Assembly (NCBI RefSeq): GCF_027812955.1
Contig: NZ_JAPYZV010000003.1
Span: 62,001-126,000, forward strand
Source of the DNA: Pedococcus sp. 5OH_020
Lineage (GTDB): Bacteria > Actinomycetota > Actinomycetes > Actinomycetales > Dermatophilaceae
Reading direction: 5' to 3'
DNA: 64,000 bases
Shown here: in pieces, positions 1 through 9,845 of the stretch
How positions within the stretch are numbered: the stretch's first letter is position 1
Layout of the letters: each line of letters starts with the position of its first letter
Program-made: the position numbers and the translations under genes
Notes under the pieces: generated by a model
What the model was told of the DNA's origin: nothing
What the model saw: only the letters and a program-made list of their open reading frames with translations
Database searches by the model: none

Positions 1-1936
<1,936 letters not shown>

Positions 1937-2081
1937 TGTTCCTCCTGGCGGCGATGCAGGCGGCCCACCGGAGGGTGGGCGCATGACGATGATCCTTCCC
2001 CAAGCCAACCCGGATCGGGCGTCCGCATCAAGGCCAGCGGTGGCAGGTCTCGGCCGACGGACGGACGGCACGACAAGCGGC

Positions 2082-2087
2082 TAGCCT
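2082..2087 (+). promoter_or_regulatory. Leaderless-type -10 box (TAGCCT)
   Basis: TAGCCT ends seven bases before the GTG at 2095, and there is no Shine-Dalgarno sequence. This spacing predicts transcription starting at or next to the start codon. Confidence 0.5.
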
Positions 2088-2094
2088 CACCACC

Positions 2095-2955
2095 GTGAGC
2101 ACGACGAGACGTCCGGACGTGGCGGAGCTGACCGACGAGACTCAGCGGCCCCCGGGGATATGGGTCCGGACGGCGCCGGTCCGCCGCCGCGTCTGGCCCC
2201 TCCTCTCGGTGCTTCTCGGCGCACTGCTGTGGTGGCCGGCCGGCTTCTGGGGGAGGCAGCCGTGGCTGCATCTGCCGCTGCAGGGCATGAAGGGTGACCT
2301 CTTGCTCCTCGGGACGATCGCGGCCGCCGCCTCGGTGTCGCTCGTGGCGCGCTCTCCGTGGCCGCGGTTCGTCATCGTCCTCGTCTTCAGCGGCCTGGGG
2401 TGGCTCATCGGCCCAGTCGAGGCTCGGTACCCCGACGAACGAGAGATCCTCGTCATCATCCTTGCGGTGGGGGCGTTCCTCGGCGTGGTCCTGGGGGCCA
2501 GGGGCTCCAAGGGACCCCTTGCCGCTGCGACGGTGCTGGCGGTCGTCGCCGGGGTGTCTCCCGCGAGCTGGCCCCATGGGGCCCCGTTGGCAGTGGCCCT
2601 CGCCCTGCCCTTCACGGTGGCCACGTGGCAGCGCGTGGCTCCGACCGTGCTCAGCGTCGCCCGGATCCTCCTGACGTGGCTGGTCTTCGGTGTGCTGGCC
2701 ATGGCCGTTCGCTCCGGCTGGGGGGTCCTGCACCCGAAGCTCGGGGCAGGGTCCAAGCGTGGCGCCATCCGGCTGGTCGCTGCCGCGATGGCGGACTTCC
2801 TGCGGACGCACTGGTGGGGGGCGGCCGAGGGACTGTTGCGTGGGGTTGCGGGCTGGTTCTGGGTGGCCCTCGCCATTGCCGTGGTCATCGGCACGGAGCG
2901 AGCGCTGACCGCGGCTCTCAGCCGCCGCTCAGCGCCCGCTCCTGGCCGGAGCTGA
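2095..2955 (+). CDS. Multi-pass membrane protein of unknown function
   Basis: A 286-residue protein with about eight hydrophobic segments, beginning with a stretch around residues 33-50 and ending with one near 255-275. The C-terminal tail is short and Arg/Pro-rich. I see no transporter or enzyme motif and do not recognise the family. The GTG start has no ribosome binding site but sits just after a leaderless-type -10 box. The gene diverges from acs and converges on the AMIN-like gene, with only three bases between the two stops. Codon use is typical of the window, so it is likely a real resident gene. Function unknown. Confidence 0.75.
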   Translation: MSTTRRPDVAELTDETQRPPGIWVRTAPVRRRVWPLLSVLLGALLWWPAGFWGRQPWLHLPLQGMKGDLLLLGTIAAAASVSLVARSPWPRFVIVLVFSGLGWLIGPVEARYPDEREILVIILAVGAFLGVVLGARGSKGPLAAATVLAVVAGVSPASWPHGAPLAVALALPFTVATWQRVAPTVLSVARILLTWLVFGVLAMAVRSGWGVLHPKLGAGSKRGAIRLVAAAMADFLRTHWWGAAEGLLRGVAGWFWVALAIAVVIGTERALTAALSRRSAPAPGRS

Positions 2956-2958
2956 CCG

Positions 2959-3528
2959 TCACCAGTGGTGGGCGACGTCGATCACGAGCCGGCTGGTGGT
3001 GGCGTCCTGGATGGTGAAGGCCCGGAAGGGGAGCCTGGCGCGCACGCCGACCCCGATGGTGCTCTGGCCCTCGAAGCTTCCCGCCCAGGCAACCTGGCGG
3101 AAGGTGGTGAAGCCGCTGACGTTCACGGCCTCGCGGCGGTTGGCCGGTTGGTACGTGACGGTTCCGGTCGGGCTGACGACGCCCGCCTTCACGACGACCT
3201 GGAGCTTGGCGCCCCCGCGTAGCGGGACGAGATCGCCCTTGCCCTCGGTGTACACGTTGGTGACGTACCCGACGCGGTAGCCGACAGGCTTGCCCTTCAG
3301 GTCGACGACGAGGCGGTCGAAGCACGTGTGCCGCCCGGCCCGGATGTTGGTGAGCGGCCCGACATTCATGGTGCTGGCGCTCTTGGTGAGCGAACCCCAG
3401 GTGATGCCGCAGTATGGCGCGGCCTGGGCGGAGGTGCTGGAGACGGCGAGGGGCAGTACCCCTGCCGCCAGAGCGAGGACGAGTGACCGGATGGCCACTG
3501 GCTTGCGCACGATCTTCGTGATGTTCAT
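2959..3528 (-). CDS. Secreted AMIN-like domain protein
   Basis: A 189-residue exported protein. An N-terminal signal peptide (basic MNITKIVRK, hydrophobic core, then SAQA-AP cleavage site) is followed by a beta-rich domain. That domain starts with an AGRHTCFDRLVVDL-type motif, the hallmark of the actinobacterial AMIN-like fold, and ends with SRLVIDVAHHW. AMIN-like domains are thought to bind cell-wall glycans; the ligand here is unknown. The ATG at 3528 is chosen over an upstream in-frame ATG because AAGGAGG lies just before it and the signal peptide begins there. It converges on the membrane protein gene and has no functional neighbours. Confidence 0.75.
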   Translation of the reverse strand: MNITKIVRKPVAIRSLVLALAAGVLPLAVSSTSAQAAPYCGITWGSLTKSASTMNVGPLTNIRAGRHTCFDRLVVDLKGKPVGYRVGYVTNVYTEGKGDLVPLRGGAKLQVVVKAGVVSPTGTVTYQPANRREAVNVSGFTTFRQVAWAGSFEGQSTIGVGVRARLPFRAFTIQDATTSRLVIDVAHHW

Positions 3529-3631
3529 GGTGTCCTCCTTCGGAACACCCCAATGACGCGCGCCACGGCTGCCTGGTTGACGCCTGTGAGCTCCCTTCCT
3601 GCACGAGCCCTTCCGCGGCACGGTGCGCGGC

Positions 3632-3668
3632 ACGGTGCCGCGCCCCCTTGTCGGGGACGCGGCACCGT
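3632..3668 (-). terminator. Strong hairpin after actP
   Basis: Perfect 11-bp stem (acggtgccgcg paired with cgcggcaccgt) plus an inner C4/G4 pair, 38 bases past the actP stop. There is no clear U-tract, as is usual in high-GC actinobacteria. Confidence 0.6.
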
Positions 3669-3705
3669 CGCTAGGAAGGGTCCGCGGAGAGTCGCGGACC
3701 GGCCG

Positions 3706-5334
3706 TCAGTGGGAAACGGCCTTCTCCGCGCCGTGGCCGGTCAGCGCGCGCACCTCCATCTCGGCGAACTTTGCTGCGTTGTACTCCTTGCTCGTCACGG
3801 TGCCGAGCCAGCCGAGCAGGAAGCCGACCGGGATCGAGATGATGCCGGGGTTGTCCAGCGGGAACCAGTGGAAGTCGGCGTTCTGCAGCATCGACGCCGA
3901 CTTGCCTTCGATCTTCGGCTTCCCCGAGACCACCGGGCTGAAGACGATCAGGGTCACGGCGGTGACCAGCCCCCCGTAGATCGACCACAGCGCGCCACGC
4001 GTGTTGAACCTCTTCCAGAAGAGCGAGTAGAGGATCGTCGGCAGGTTGGCAGAAGCCGCGATGGCGAACGCCAGCGCGACGAGGAACGCGATGTTCTGTC
4101 CGTTGGCCAGGATGCCGCCGAGAATGGCGAGGATCCCGATGACGACGGCCGTCATCCGGGCCACCCGGACCTCGTCCTCCGCGGAGGCCCGGCCCTCCTT
4201 GATCACCGAGTTGTAGATGTCGTGGGACAGGCTGGCGCTCGCCGTGATGGTCAGTCCTGCCACCACGGCGAGGATCGTTGCGAAGGCCACTGCAGAGATG
4301 AGACCGAGGAGCACCTCACCCCCCAGCTCGAACGCGAGCAGGGGAGCGGCCGAGTTGGCCTTGCCCGGCGCGGCGGCGATCGCCTTCGGCCCGACGAGCG
4401 ACGCTGCGCCGTACCCGAGCACGAGGGTGAACAGGTAGAAGATGCCGATCAGCCAGATGGCCCAGACCACGGACCTGCGGGCCTCCCTGGACGACGGCAC
4501 GGTGTAGAACCGCATGAGCACGTGGGGAAGCCCCGCGGTGCCGAGGACCAGGGCCAGTGACAGCGAGATGAAGTCGAGCTTCGTCGCGCCGGACTTGCCG
4601 TACTGCAGCCCGGGGTCGAGCACCGGCTTGCCGCCCGACTTCTGCACCGCGTCGCCCAGCAGGTGCGACAGGTTGAGCCCGAACTTGCCGAGGACCCACA
4701 CCGTCATGACGCCGGCGCCCAGGATGAGCAGGACCGCCTTGATGATCTGTACCCAGGTCGTCCCCTTCATCCCCCCGATGAGGACGTAGGCGATCATGAT
4801 GACGCCCACGACGCCGATGACCAGTGACTGGCCCGCCTTGTCCTCGACGCCGAGCAGGAGGGCAACCAGCCCGCCGGCGCCCGCCATCTGGGCCAGCAGG
4901 TAGAAGAAGCACACCGCCAGCGTCGAGATCGCCGCAGCCATCCGTACCGGGCGCTGCCGCAGCCGGAACGACAGGACGTCGGCCATGGTGTACTTCCCGG
5001 CGTTGCGCAGGAGCTCTGCGACGAGCAGCAGCGCCACCAGCCAGGCGACCAGAAAGCCGATCGAGTAAAGGAAGCCGTCGTAGCCGTTGAGCGCGATGGC
5101 GCCGGCGATGCCCAGGAAGCTCGCCGCGGAGAGGTAGTCCCCAGAGATCGCGATGCCGTTCTGCCGTCCCGTGAAGGCCCTGCCCCCCGCGTAGAAGTCG
5201 GCTGCCGTGCGGTTGTTCGTCGACGCCCGCACGACGATGGCCAGGGTGATGAGGACGAACACTCCGAAGATGGTGATGTTGAGCGTCGGACTGCCGACGT
5301 CGGTGGCCGCGGGGACCAGGGTGGGGACCCTCAT
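3706..5334 (-). CDS. actP: Cation/acetate symporter (SSS family)
   Basis: A 542-residue sodium/solute symporter with about 13 membrane segments. The motifs GDYLSAASFLGIAG, LGTAGLPHVLMRFYTVP and the ASANLPTILYSLFWKRF region are typical of ActP/MctC monocarboxylate carriers, which import acetate, propionate or pyruvate with a cation. The start at 5334 has GAGGAGG upstream and overlaps the stop of the upstream DUF485 gene as ATGA, giving translational coupling. The same frame stays open far upstream through another symporter gene, but that extension is not coding. With acs nearby it should supply acetate for acetyl-CoA formation. Substrate preference is inferred. Confidence 0.93.
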   Translation of the reverse strand: MRVPTLVPAATDVGSPTLNITIFGVFVLITLAIVVRASTNNRTAADFYAGGRAFTGRQNGIAISGDYLSAASFLGIAGAIALNGYDGFLYSIGFLVAWLVALLLVAELLRNAGKYTMADVLSFRLRQRPVRMAAAISTLAVCFFYLLAQMAGAGGLVALLLGVEDKAGQSLVIGVVGVIMIAYVLIGGMKGTTWVQIIKAVLLILGAGVMTVWVLGKFGLNLSHLLGDAVQKSGGKPVLDPGLQYGKSGATKLDFISLSLALVLGTAGLPHVLMRFYTVPSSREARRSVVWAIWLIGIFYLFTLVLGYGAASLVGPKAIAAAPGKANSAAPLLAFELGGEVLLGLISAVAFATILAVVAGLTITASASLSHDIYNSVIKEGRASAEDEVRVARMTAVVIGILAILGGILANGQNIAFLVALAFAIAASANLPTILYSLFWKRFNTRGALWSIYGGLVTAVTLIVFSPVVSGKPKIEGKSASMLQNADFHWFPLDNPGIISIPVGFLLGWLGTVTSKEYNAAKFAEMEVRALTGHGAEKAVSH

Positions 5335-5663
5335 CGGTGTGCCTCCTCGACGCGGGCGTGCAGAGCGGCGGCGCGTGGGTCGAACTCGCGGTCGGCCCAT
5401 CGCGCGTAGAGCATCGTGATGACGAACGTCGAGACGAACTGTCCCAGCCCGAGGACGAGTCCGACGTTGACGTTGCCGAGCACCTTGTGGCCCATGAAGC
5501 CGGGCGCGTAGGTGGAGAGCAGGACGTAGAGGAAGTACCACGCCAGGAACAGCGCGGTCAGGGGGAAGACGAACCGGCGGAACCTGGTCCGCAGCTCGGC
5601 GAACTCCTCGGACTGTTGCAGCCCGAGGTACACGTCGTCGTCCGTGCGAGCGTCGTTGCTCAC
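5331..5663 (-). CDS. DUF485 membrane protein (YjcH-like partner of ActP)
   Basis: A 110-residue protein with two central membrane helices (residues 32-52 and 68-88) and a charged tail, matching the DUF485 family. These proteins are nearly always encoded just before actP-type symporters and are thought to assist them. The GTG start at 5663 is preceded by GGAGG at good spacing. The stop overlaps the actP start (ATGA), so the two proteins are probably made in linked amounts. The biochemical role of DUF485 is not established. Confidence 0.85.
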   Translation of the reverse strand: MSNDARTDDDVYLGLQQSEEFAELRTRFRRFVFPLTALFLAWYFLYVLLSTYAPGFMGHKVLGNVNVGLVLGLGQFVSTFVITMLYARWADREFDPRAAALHARVEEAHR

Positions 5664-5700
5664 GAGGGCACCTCCAGTGGTATGACGGATGGCCGCGGGA

Positions 5701-5752
5701 GCGGCATACGGTCACTGTCACCCCGTGGGCCCCGGGGCGGGGGGTATGCCGC
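5701..5752. repeat. Long-range inverted repeat before the DUF485-actP unit
   Basis: GCGGCATAC at 5701-5709 and GTATGCCGC at 5744-5752 form a perfect 9-bp inverted repeat around a C/G-rich 34-base loop. It lies in the 180-bp gap between the second symporter gene and DUF485-actP. It could end the upstream transcript or be a regulator site for the acetate genes. Confidence 0.45.
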
Positions 5753-5843
5753 GCGACAGGGCGCCATACGGAGGCTGTTGTCGCCGGATGGACCGGCGGC
5801 CTGCGCCGAACGGTTCCGACGCGCGGCGAACGGTCGCGTCCTC

Positions 5844-7379
5844 TCAGCCGCGCTCCAGCACCAGGTCCTCGGGCGTATGCAGCCTGACCATGGTGCGGGC
5901 GGTATGGCGGGGGATCCGCCCGGGGGTGGCCAGGGACACGATGACGGAGACGGCGAAGGCGAGCGGGATGCTCCACGCCGCCGGCTGCCCCAGCAGTGCA
6001 CCAGGCCACCCGGGGACGGGGCCGGCCAGGACCGTGATGCCCACGGCTGCCGTGGCAAGGGTCCCACCGACCACGAGCCCGGCCGCCGCGCCGGAAGTGC
6101 TCAGGCCACGCCACCACGACCCCAGTACGAGCAGTGGACAGAACGTGGACGCCGCGACGGCGAACGCGAGGCTCACCATGGTCGCCAGGCCGACCGGCTC
6201 GACGACGCGGGACGCGACATACGGCACCACGACTGCGAGCACGGTAGCGAGCCGGAACCCTTGTGCCGCACTGAAGTCCTCGCCCGTCAACCGCCCGAGA
6301 CGCCGCCGGAGCAGGTCCTGGTCGATCACTCCGGCCACCGACATGGTGAGTCCTGACGCCGTGGAGAGGAAGGCCGCGAATGCTCCGCCGGCAAGGACTG
6401 CGGCGAGCACCTGCCCCAGGCCGTCGGAGACCATGGCCATCGGGAGCCGCAGGACCAGGGTGTCGGCAGCGACGCCGTCCGGCAGCTGGGGCAGGTACAC
6501 CCGGCCCAGCAGCCCGTACAGCGGCGGGAAGAGGTAGAAGGTGCCGAGCAGCGCGACCACGGTCAGCGTGGTGCGGCGAGCCGCCCGGCCGTCCGGGTTG
6601 GTGTAGAAGCGGACCAGGACGTGGGGCAGCCCCATGGTTCCCAGGGCCAGGGCCAGCAGCAGGCTGTAGGTCGCGTAGACGGGGTGCCCTTGTCCCGCAA
6701 GGCCGTTCAGCGGTTCCTCCCACCGGGTGTCGCGCGCGATCGCCGGTCCGGGCGCGCCATCGGAGAACCAGGCGCCCAGGAGCACGAAGGCCGGCACGGC
6801 GATGGCCGTGAGCTTGACCCAGTACTGGAGGGCTTGCACCAGGGTGATGGAGCGCATGCCTCCGGCCGCGACGTTGGCGACGACGACCACGGCGACCACG
6901 AGGCCACCGAGCCAGCCGGGCGCTCCCGTGACGGCCTCCAGTGCCAGGCTGGCGCCCTGCAGCTGCGGCAGGAGGTAGAGCCATCCGATACCCACCACGA
7001 GGATGGTGCTCAGCCTGCGGATCGCGAGGCTCTCCAGCCTTGCCTCGGCGAAGTCCGGCAGCGTGTACGCCCCTGAACGGCGCAGCGGTGCGGCGACGAG
7101 GACCAGGAGCACGACATACCCCACCGTGTAGCCGACGGGGAACCACAACATGTCCAGGCCGTTGGTGTAGACCAGGCCCGCGATGCCCAGAAAGCTTGCG
7201 GCGGAGAGATACTCGCCGCCGATGGCACTGGCGTTGCGGTACGGCGTGACCGTCCGCCCCGCCACGTAGAAGTCGCTCGTCGTGCGCGAGAGACGCAGCC
7301 CGAAGGAGCCGACTGCCAGGGTCACCAGGCACACGAGCGCGATGGCCACGACGCCGTACGCGGTGTTCAGCCGCCCCAC
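5844..7379 (-). CDS. Second sodium/solute (monocarboxylate-type) symporter
   Basis: A 511-residue SSS-family carrier with about 13 membrane segments. It carries GGEYLSAASFLGIAGLVY, LGTMGLPHVLVRFYTNPDG and a VAASTFCPLLVLGSWW segment, parallel to the downstream ActP but clearly a different paralogue. The GTG start at 7379 lies inside the end of the upstream small membrane gene (13-bp overlap), so it is translated as part of the LytTR operon. The substrate is probably a short monocarboxylate such as acetate, pyruvate or lactate, inferred from the family and from the acs/actP context. It ends 180 bp before the DUF485-actP pair. Confidence 0.87.
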   Translation of the reverse strand: MGRLNTAYGVVAIALVCLVTLAVGSFGLRLSRTTSDFYVAGRTVTPYRNASAIGGEYLSAASFLGIAGLVYTNGLDMLWFPVGYTVGYVVLLVLVAAPLRRSGAYTLPDFAEARLESLAIRRLSTILVVGIGWLYLLPQLQGASLALEAVTGAPGWLGGLVVAVVVVANVAAGGMRSITLVQALQYWVKLTAIAVPAFVLLGAWFSDGAPGPAIARDTRWEEPLNGLAGQGHPVYATYSLLLALALGTMGLPHVLVRFYTNPDGRAARRTTLTVVALLGTFYLFPPLYGLLGRVYLPQLPDGVAADTLVLRLPMAMVSDGLGQVLAAVLAGGAFAAFLSTASGLTMSVAGVIDQDLLRRRLGRLTGEDFSAAQGFRLATVLAVVVPYVASRVVEPVGLATMVSLAFAVAASTFCPLLVLGSWWRGLSTSGAAAGLVVGGTLATAAVGITVLAGPVPGWPGALLGQPAAWSIPLAFAVSVIVSLATPGRIPRHTARTMVRLHTPEDLVLERG

Positions 7380-7759
7380 CGCCGGCCGACCACGTCGGAG
7401 AACTCTGCCTCGATCCGCTCCGACTGCCGGACGTAGTAGCGGGCGACGACCACGGCCACCGGGTAGACGACGAACGCCAGGACGAGCCAGGGCAGCGGCA
7501 CGGCTCGGAACTCGAGCGTGCGCGTGGCCGGCACCATGACGAACAGCAGCGGCAGGCCGCCAAGCCCAGCGGCTCCGAAGGCGAGGACCATGAGCGCCAG
7601 GCGCAGCTGAGCCTGCATCAGGCCGGCCATGTAGACCTCGCCGAGGTTGCTCTGTTCGTCGATGTCGCGGGTGAGCGGCTGCGCCACGCTGCGCGTCGTC
7701 GCCTCGCGGCGGGTGCTGGTGACCCTGACCCGTCGCGGCGGCGCGCCGGGGTCGCTCAT
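7367..7759 (-). CDS. Small two-helix membrane protein, symporter partner
   Basis: A 130-residue protein with a polar N-terminal third, then two hydrophobic helices (about residues 52-76 and 86-108) and a short cytoplasmic tail. The layout resembles DUF485 proteins, and the gene precedes an SSS symporter just as DUF485 precedes actP, so a partner role is inferred. The ATG at 7759 overlaps the stop of the response-regulator gene as ATGA, and the 3' end overlaps the symporter start. I cannot name the exact family. Confidence 0.72.
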   Translation of the reverse strand: MSDPGAPPRRVRVTSTRREATTRSVAQPLTRDIDEQSNLGEVYMAGLMQAQLRLALMVLAFGAAGLGGLPLLFVMVPATRTLEFRAVPLPWLVLAFVVYPVAVVVARYYVRQSERIEAEFSDVVGRRWGG

Positions 7760-8610
7760 CGCGCCGACCGAGCCACCGGACGGAGCAGGCGGTCGCGCAG
7801 GTGACGCGTGTGCCGCCGGCTCACCTGAAGCTCCACTCCGTCGAGCACCACGCTGCAGTGCCCATGCTCCATCCGGATCTCAGTGACGTGCGCGAGCGAT
7901 ACCAGCGTGCTCCGGTGGATCCGGACAAAGCCCGCTGTGGCCCAGCGTTCCTCAAGCACCGTGAGCGGGATCCTGACCAGATGCGACCCGGTCGCTGTGT
8001 GAAGGCGGGCGTAGTCGCCCTGCGCCTGCGCGTAGCGGATCTCGCTTCGGGCGATGAAGCGGATGACGCCGCCGAGCTCGACCGGGATGGTCTCGTCATC
8101 GTCCGGCTGTGGACCAGGGGGGTCCTGCCCGTGGGTGCCCGCGGCGGCGCCGCTGCCCACGGTCGCCATGCCGGCCTCGCCCGACGCGACGACGCGCCGG
8201 ACGGCCTCCGCGAGACGGTCCGGGCGCACCGGCTTCATCACGTAGTCGACCGCGTCGATGGCGAACGCGTCGACGGCGTGCTCGTCATGCGCGGTCACGA
8301 AGACGACGCGAGGTCGCCGTGCGAACCGGGCGATGACGCGAGCCAGGTCCATGCCGTCGAGCCCCGGCATGGAGATGTCGGAGAACACCACGTCGAAGTC
8401 CTCGCCGTCCAGCGCCCGCAGCGCCGCGGCCCCGTCACCGGCGGTGCTCACCTTGGCCACACGTCGGTCCTGCCTCAGGAGGTAGGCCAGCTCCTCCAGG
8501 GCCGGCGCCTCGTCGTCCACGACCAGCGCACGCAGCGCGGGGCCCGCGGCGCCGACGGTGGCGTCCAGCGGGCGGCGATGCTCGGGGTCGCCGAAAGGAG
8601 CGCCGGCCAT
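7756..8610 (-). CDS. LytTR-family response regulator
   Basis: A 284-residue two-component regulator. A receiver domain covers residues 27-145 (VVDDEAPALEEL acidic pocket, phospho-acceptor Asp in DVVFSDISMPG, VTAHDE switch Thr and YVMKPV Lys). A Gly/Pro/Asp-rich linker leads to a LytTR DNA-binding domain with the FVRIHRSTLVSL and LQVSRRHTRHLRDRL motifs. The kinase gene lies just upstream and the symporter unit downstream (ATGA overlap), so it probably activates carrier genes. LytS/LytTR pairs such as BtsSR and YpdAB do this for pyruvate carriers. The start has no ribosome binding site; coupling or a leaderless mRNA is possible. Confidence 0.92.
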   Translation of the reverse strand: MAGAPFGDPEHRRPLDATVGAAGPALRALVVDDEAPALEELAYLLRQDRRVAKVSTAGDGAAALRALDGEDFDVVFSDISMPGLDGMDLARVIARFARRPRVVFVTAHDEHAVDAFAIDAVDYVMKPVRPDRLAEAVRRVVASGEAGMATVGSGAAAGTHGQDPPGPQPDDDETIPVELGGVIRFIARSEIRYAQAQGDYARLHTATGSHLVRIPLTVLEERWATAGFVRIHRSTLVSLAHVTEIRMEHGHCSVVLDGVELQVSRRHTRHLRDRLLRPVARSAR

Positions 8611-8616
8611 GGGCAG

Positions 8617-8622
8617 AGCCTA
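8617..8622 (-). promoter_or_regulatory. Possible internal leaderless -10 box (TAGGCT) before the LytTR gene
   Basis: Read on the minus strand, TAGGCT sits six bases before the ATG at 8610. Its first three bases are the TAG stop of the kinase gene. This would let the regulator be transcribed alone. Confidence 0.4.
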
Positions 8623-9822
8623 CGGTGTGGCATGAACGCCGGGAGCGTACTTCGGCACGCGAAACGTCACCTTCGTCCCGGCTCCGGGCGCCGTCTCGAC
8701 CACCAGGCCGTAGTCGTCACCGTAGACCTGCCGCAGACGGGCATCCACGTTGCCGAGGCCGATGCTGTCCCCGTCGGTGCGCTGGTCGAGCACCTCGCGG
8801 ATCGCCTCCGGGTCGGAGCCGACGCCGTCGTCCTCGACGGTGATCTCCGCTGCTGACCCCTCGTCGGTGGCCACGATCCGGATCCGGCCGCCGCCGGGTT
8901 TGCCCGCGAGCCCGTGGCGTACGGCGTTCTCGACCAGCGGCTGCACCGAAAGGTACGGCAGCGTCACGGGAAGGACCTCGGGGGCCACCATGAGCGAGAC
9001 CCGCAAGCGGTCCCCGAACCGCGCCTGCTCCAGCACCAGGTAACGCTCGACGTTGCGCAGCTCCTCGGCCAGCGTGGTGAACGCTCCGCCCCGCCGAAGG
9101 GCGTACCGGGTGAAGTCGGCGAACTCGAGCAGCAGCTCGCGGGCGCGGTCGGGGTCGGTCCGTACGAAGGAGGCGATGGCCGCAAGTGAGTTGTAGATGA
9201 AGTGGGGGCTGATCTGCGCCCGCAGGGCCCGCAGCTCGGCTTCCATGGCCCGGCTTCGCTGATGCCCCAGGTCGGCCAGCTCGACCTGGGTCGCCACCCA
9301 CCGGGCCACCTCCTCGGTGGCGCGCGCCAGGCCGGCAGAGGTGTGCGGACCGTACGCGGCGACGGCAGCCATGACGCGGTCCTCCGCCACGACAGGGGCG
9401 ATGACGGCTGACCGCACCGGGCAGTCTGGGTCCGAGCACGCCACCTCGGCGGCCCCCAGCACGATCGTCCTTCCCGTGCGCATCACCTCCGCCGCGTGCC
9501 CGTGGGCCCGGTTCCGGTGGTGCTCCGCAGGCCCGTCCCAGGCCAGGATGCCGGCGGCGTCGGTCAGCGCGACGACCGGGCACCCGAGCAGACCCCGCAG
9601 GTGCTTGGCGGCCCTCGCAGACCCCTCTGGCGTGAGGCCGTCCTGGAGGTGTCGTGCGGCCAGGGAAGCGGTATGCAGGGTGGCGTGGGTGGCCTGGTCC
9701 ACCTCGGAGACGAACCCGCGTGAGGCCGCCCGGCCGTGCGACACGAGTCTGGACAGTGCATAGAGCAGCAGCATCCCGCCGGCCACGAAGATCGCCGTGG
9801 GGAGGTGGACGCTGCCGGGCAC
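8620..9822 (-). CDS. LytS-type sensor histidine kinase with GAF-like domain
   Basis: About 400 residues: one N-terminal membrane helix (residues 9-27), a GAF-like sensor region with the pair CSDPDC, a helix, then a His_kinase/HATPase_c module. The phospho-acceptor is in the box around ISPHFIYNSL. The ATP lid shows LVENAVRHGL, VEDDGVGSDP and GLGNVDARL. It lacks the five-helix LYT sensor of classical LytS, so the signal is probably read by the GAF-like domain. The GTG at 9822 is chosen because TAGAGT, a leaderless-type -10, lies seven bases upstream; a longer start at 9867 would run into the divergent gene. It pairs with the LytTR regulator nine bases downstream. Confidence 0.88.
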   Translation of the reverse strand: MPGSVHLPTAIFVAGGMLLLYALSRLVSHGRAASRGFVSEVDQATHATLHTASLAARHLQDGLTPEGSARAAKHLRGLLGCPVVALTDAAGILAWDGPAEHHRNRAHGHAAEVMRTGRTIVLGAAEVACSDPDCPVRSAVIAPVVAEDRVMAAVAAYGPHTSAGLARATEEVARWVATQVELADLGHQRSRAMEAELRALRAQISPHFIYNSLAAIASFVRTDPDRARELLLEFADFTRYALRRGGAFTTLAEELRNVERYLVLEQARFGDRLRVSLMVAPEVLPVTLPYLSVQPLVENAVRHGLAGKPGGGRIRIVATDEGSAAEITVEDDGVGSDPEAIREVLDQRTDGDSIGLGNVDARLRQVYGDDYGLVVETAPGAGTKVTFRVPKYAPGVHATP

Positions 9823-9829
9823 AGGCCGA

Positions 9830-9839
9830 ACTCTAGGCT
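9830..9839. promoter_or_regulatory. Overlapping divergent leaderless promoters
   Basis: TAGAGT (minus, 9835-9830) and TAGGCT (plus, 9834-9839) share their central TA. They lie 7 and 6 bases from GTG starts at 9822 and 9846. RNA polymerase could use only one of the two at a time. Confidence 0.55.
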
Positions 9840-9845
9840 CGGCCT

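Noticed and set aside
3706-7563. A single 1285-codon minus frame covering actP and the region upstream
   Set aside because: Only the last 542 codons encode a membrane carrier. The upstream part is arginine/proline-rich shadow of the second symporter gene in another frame.
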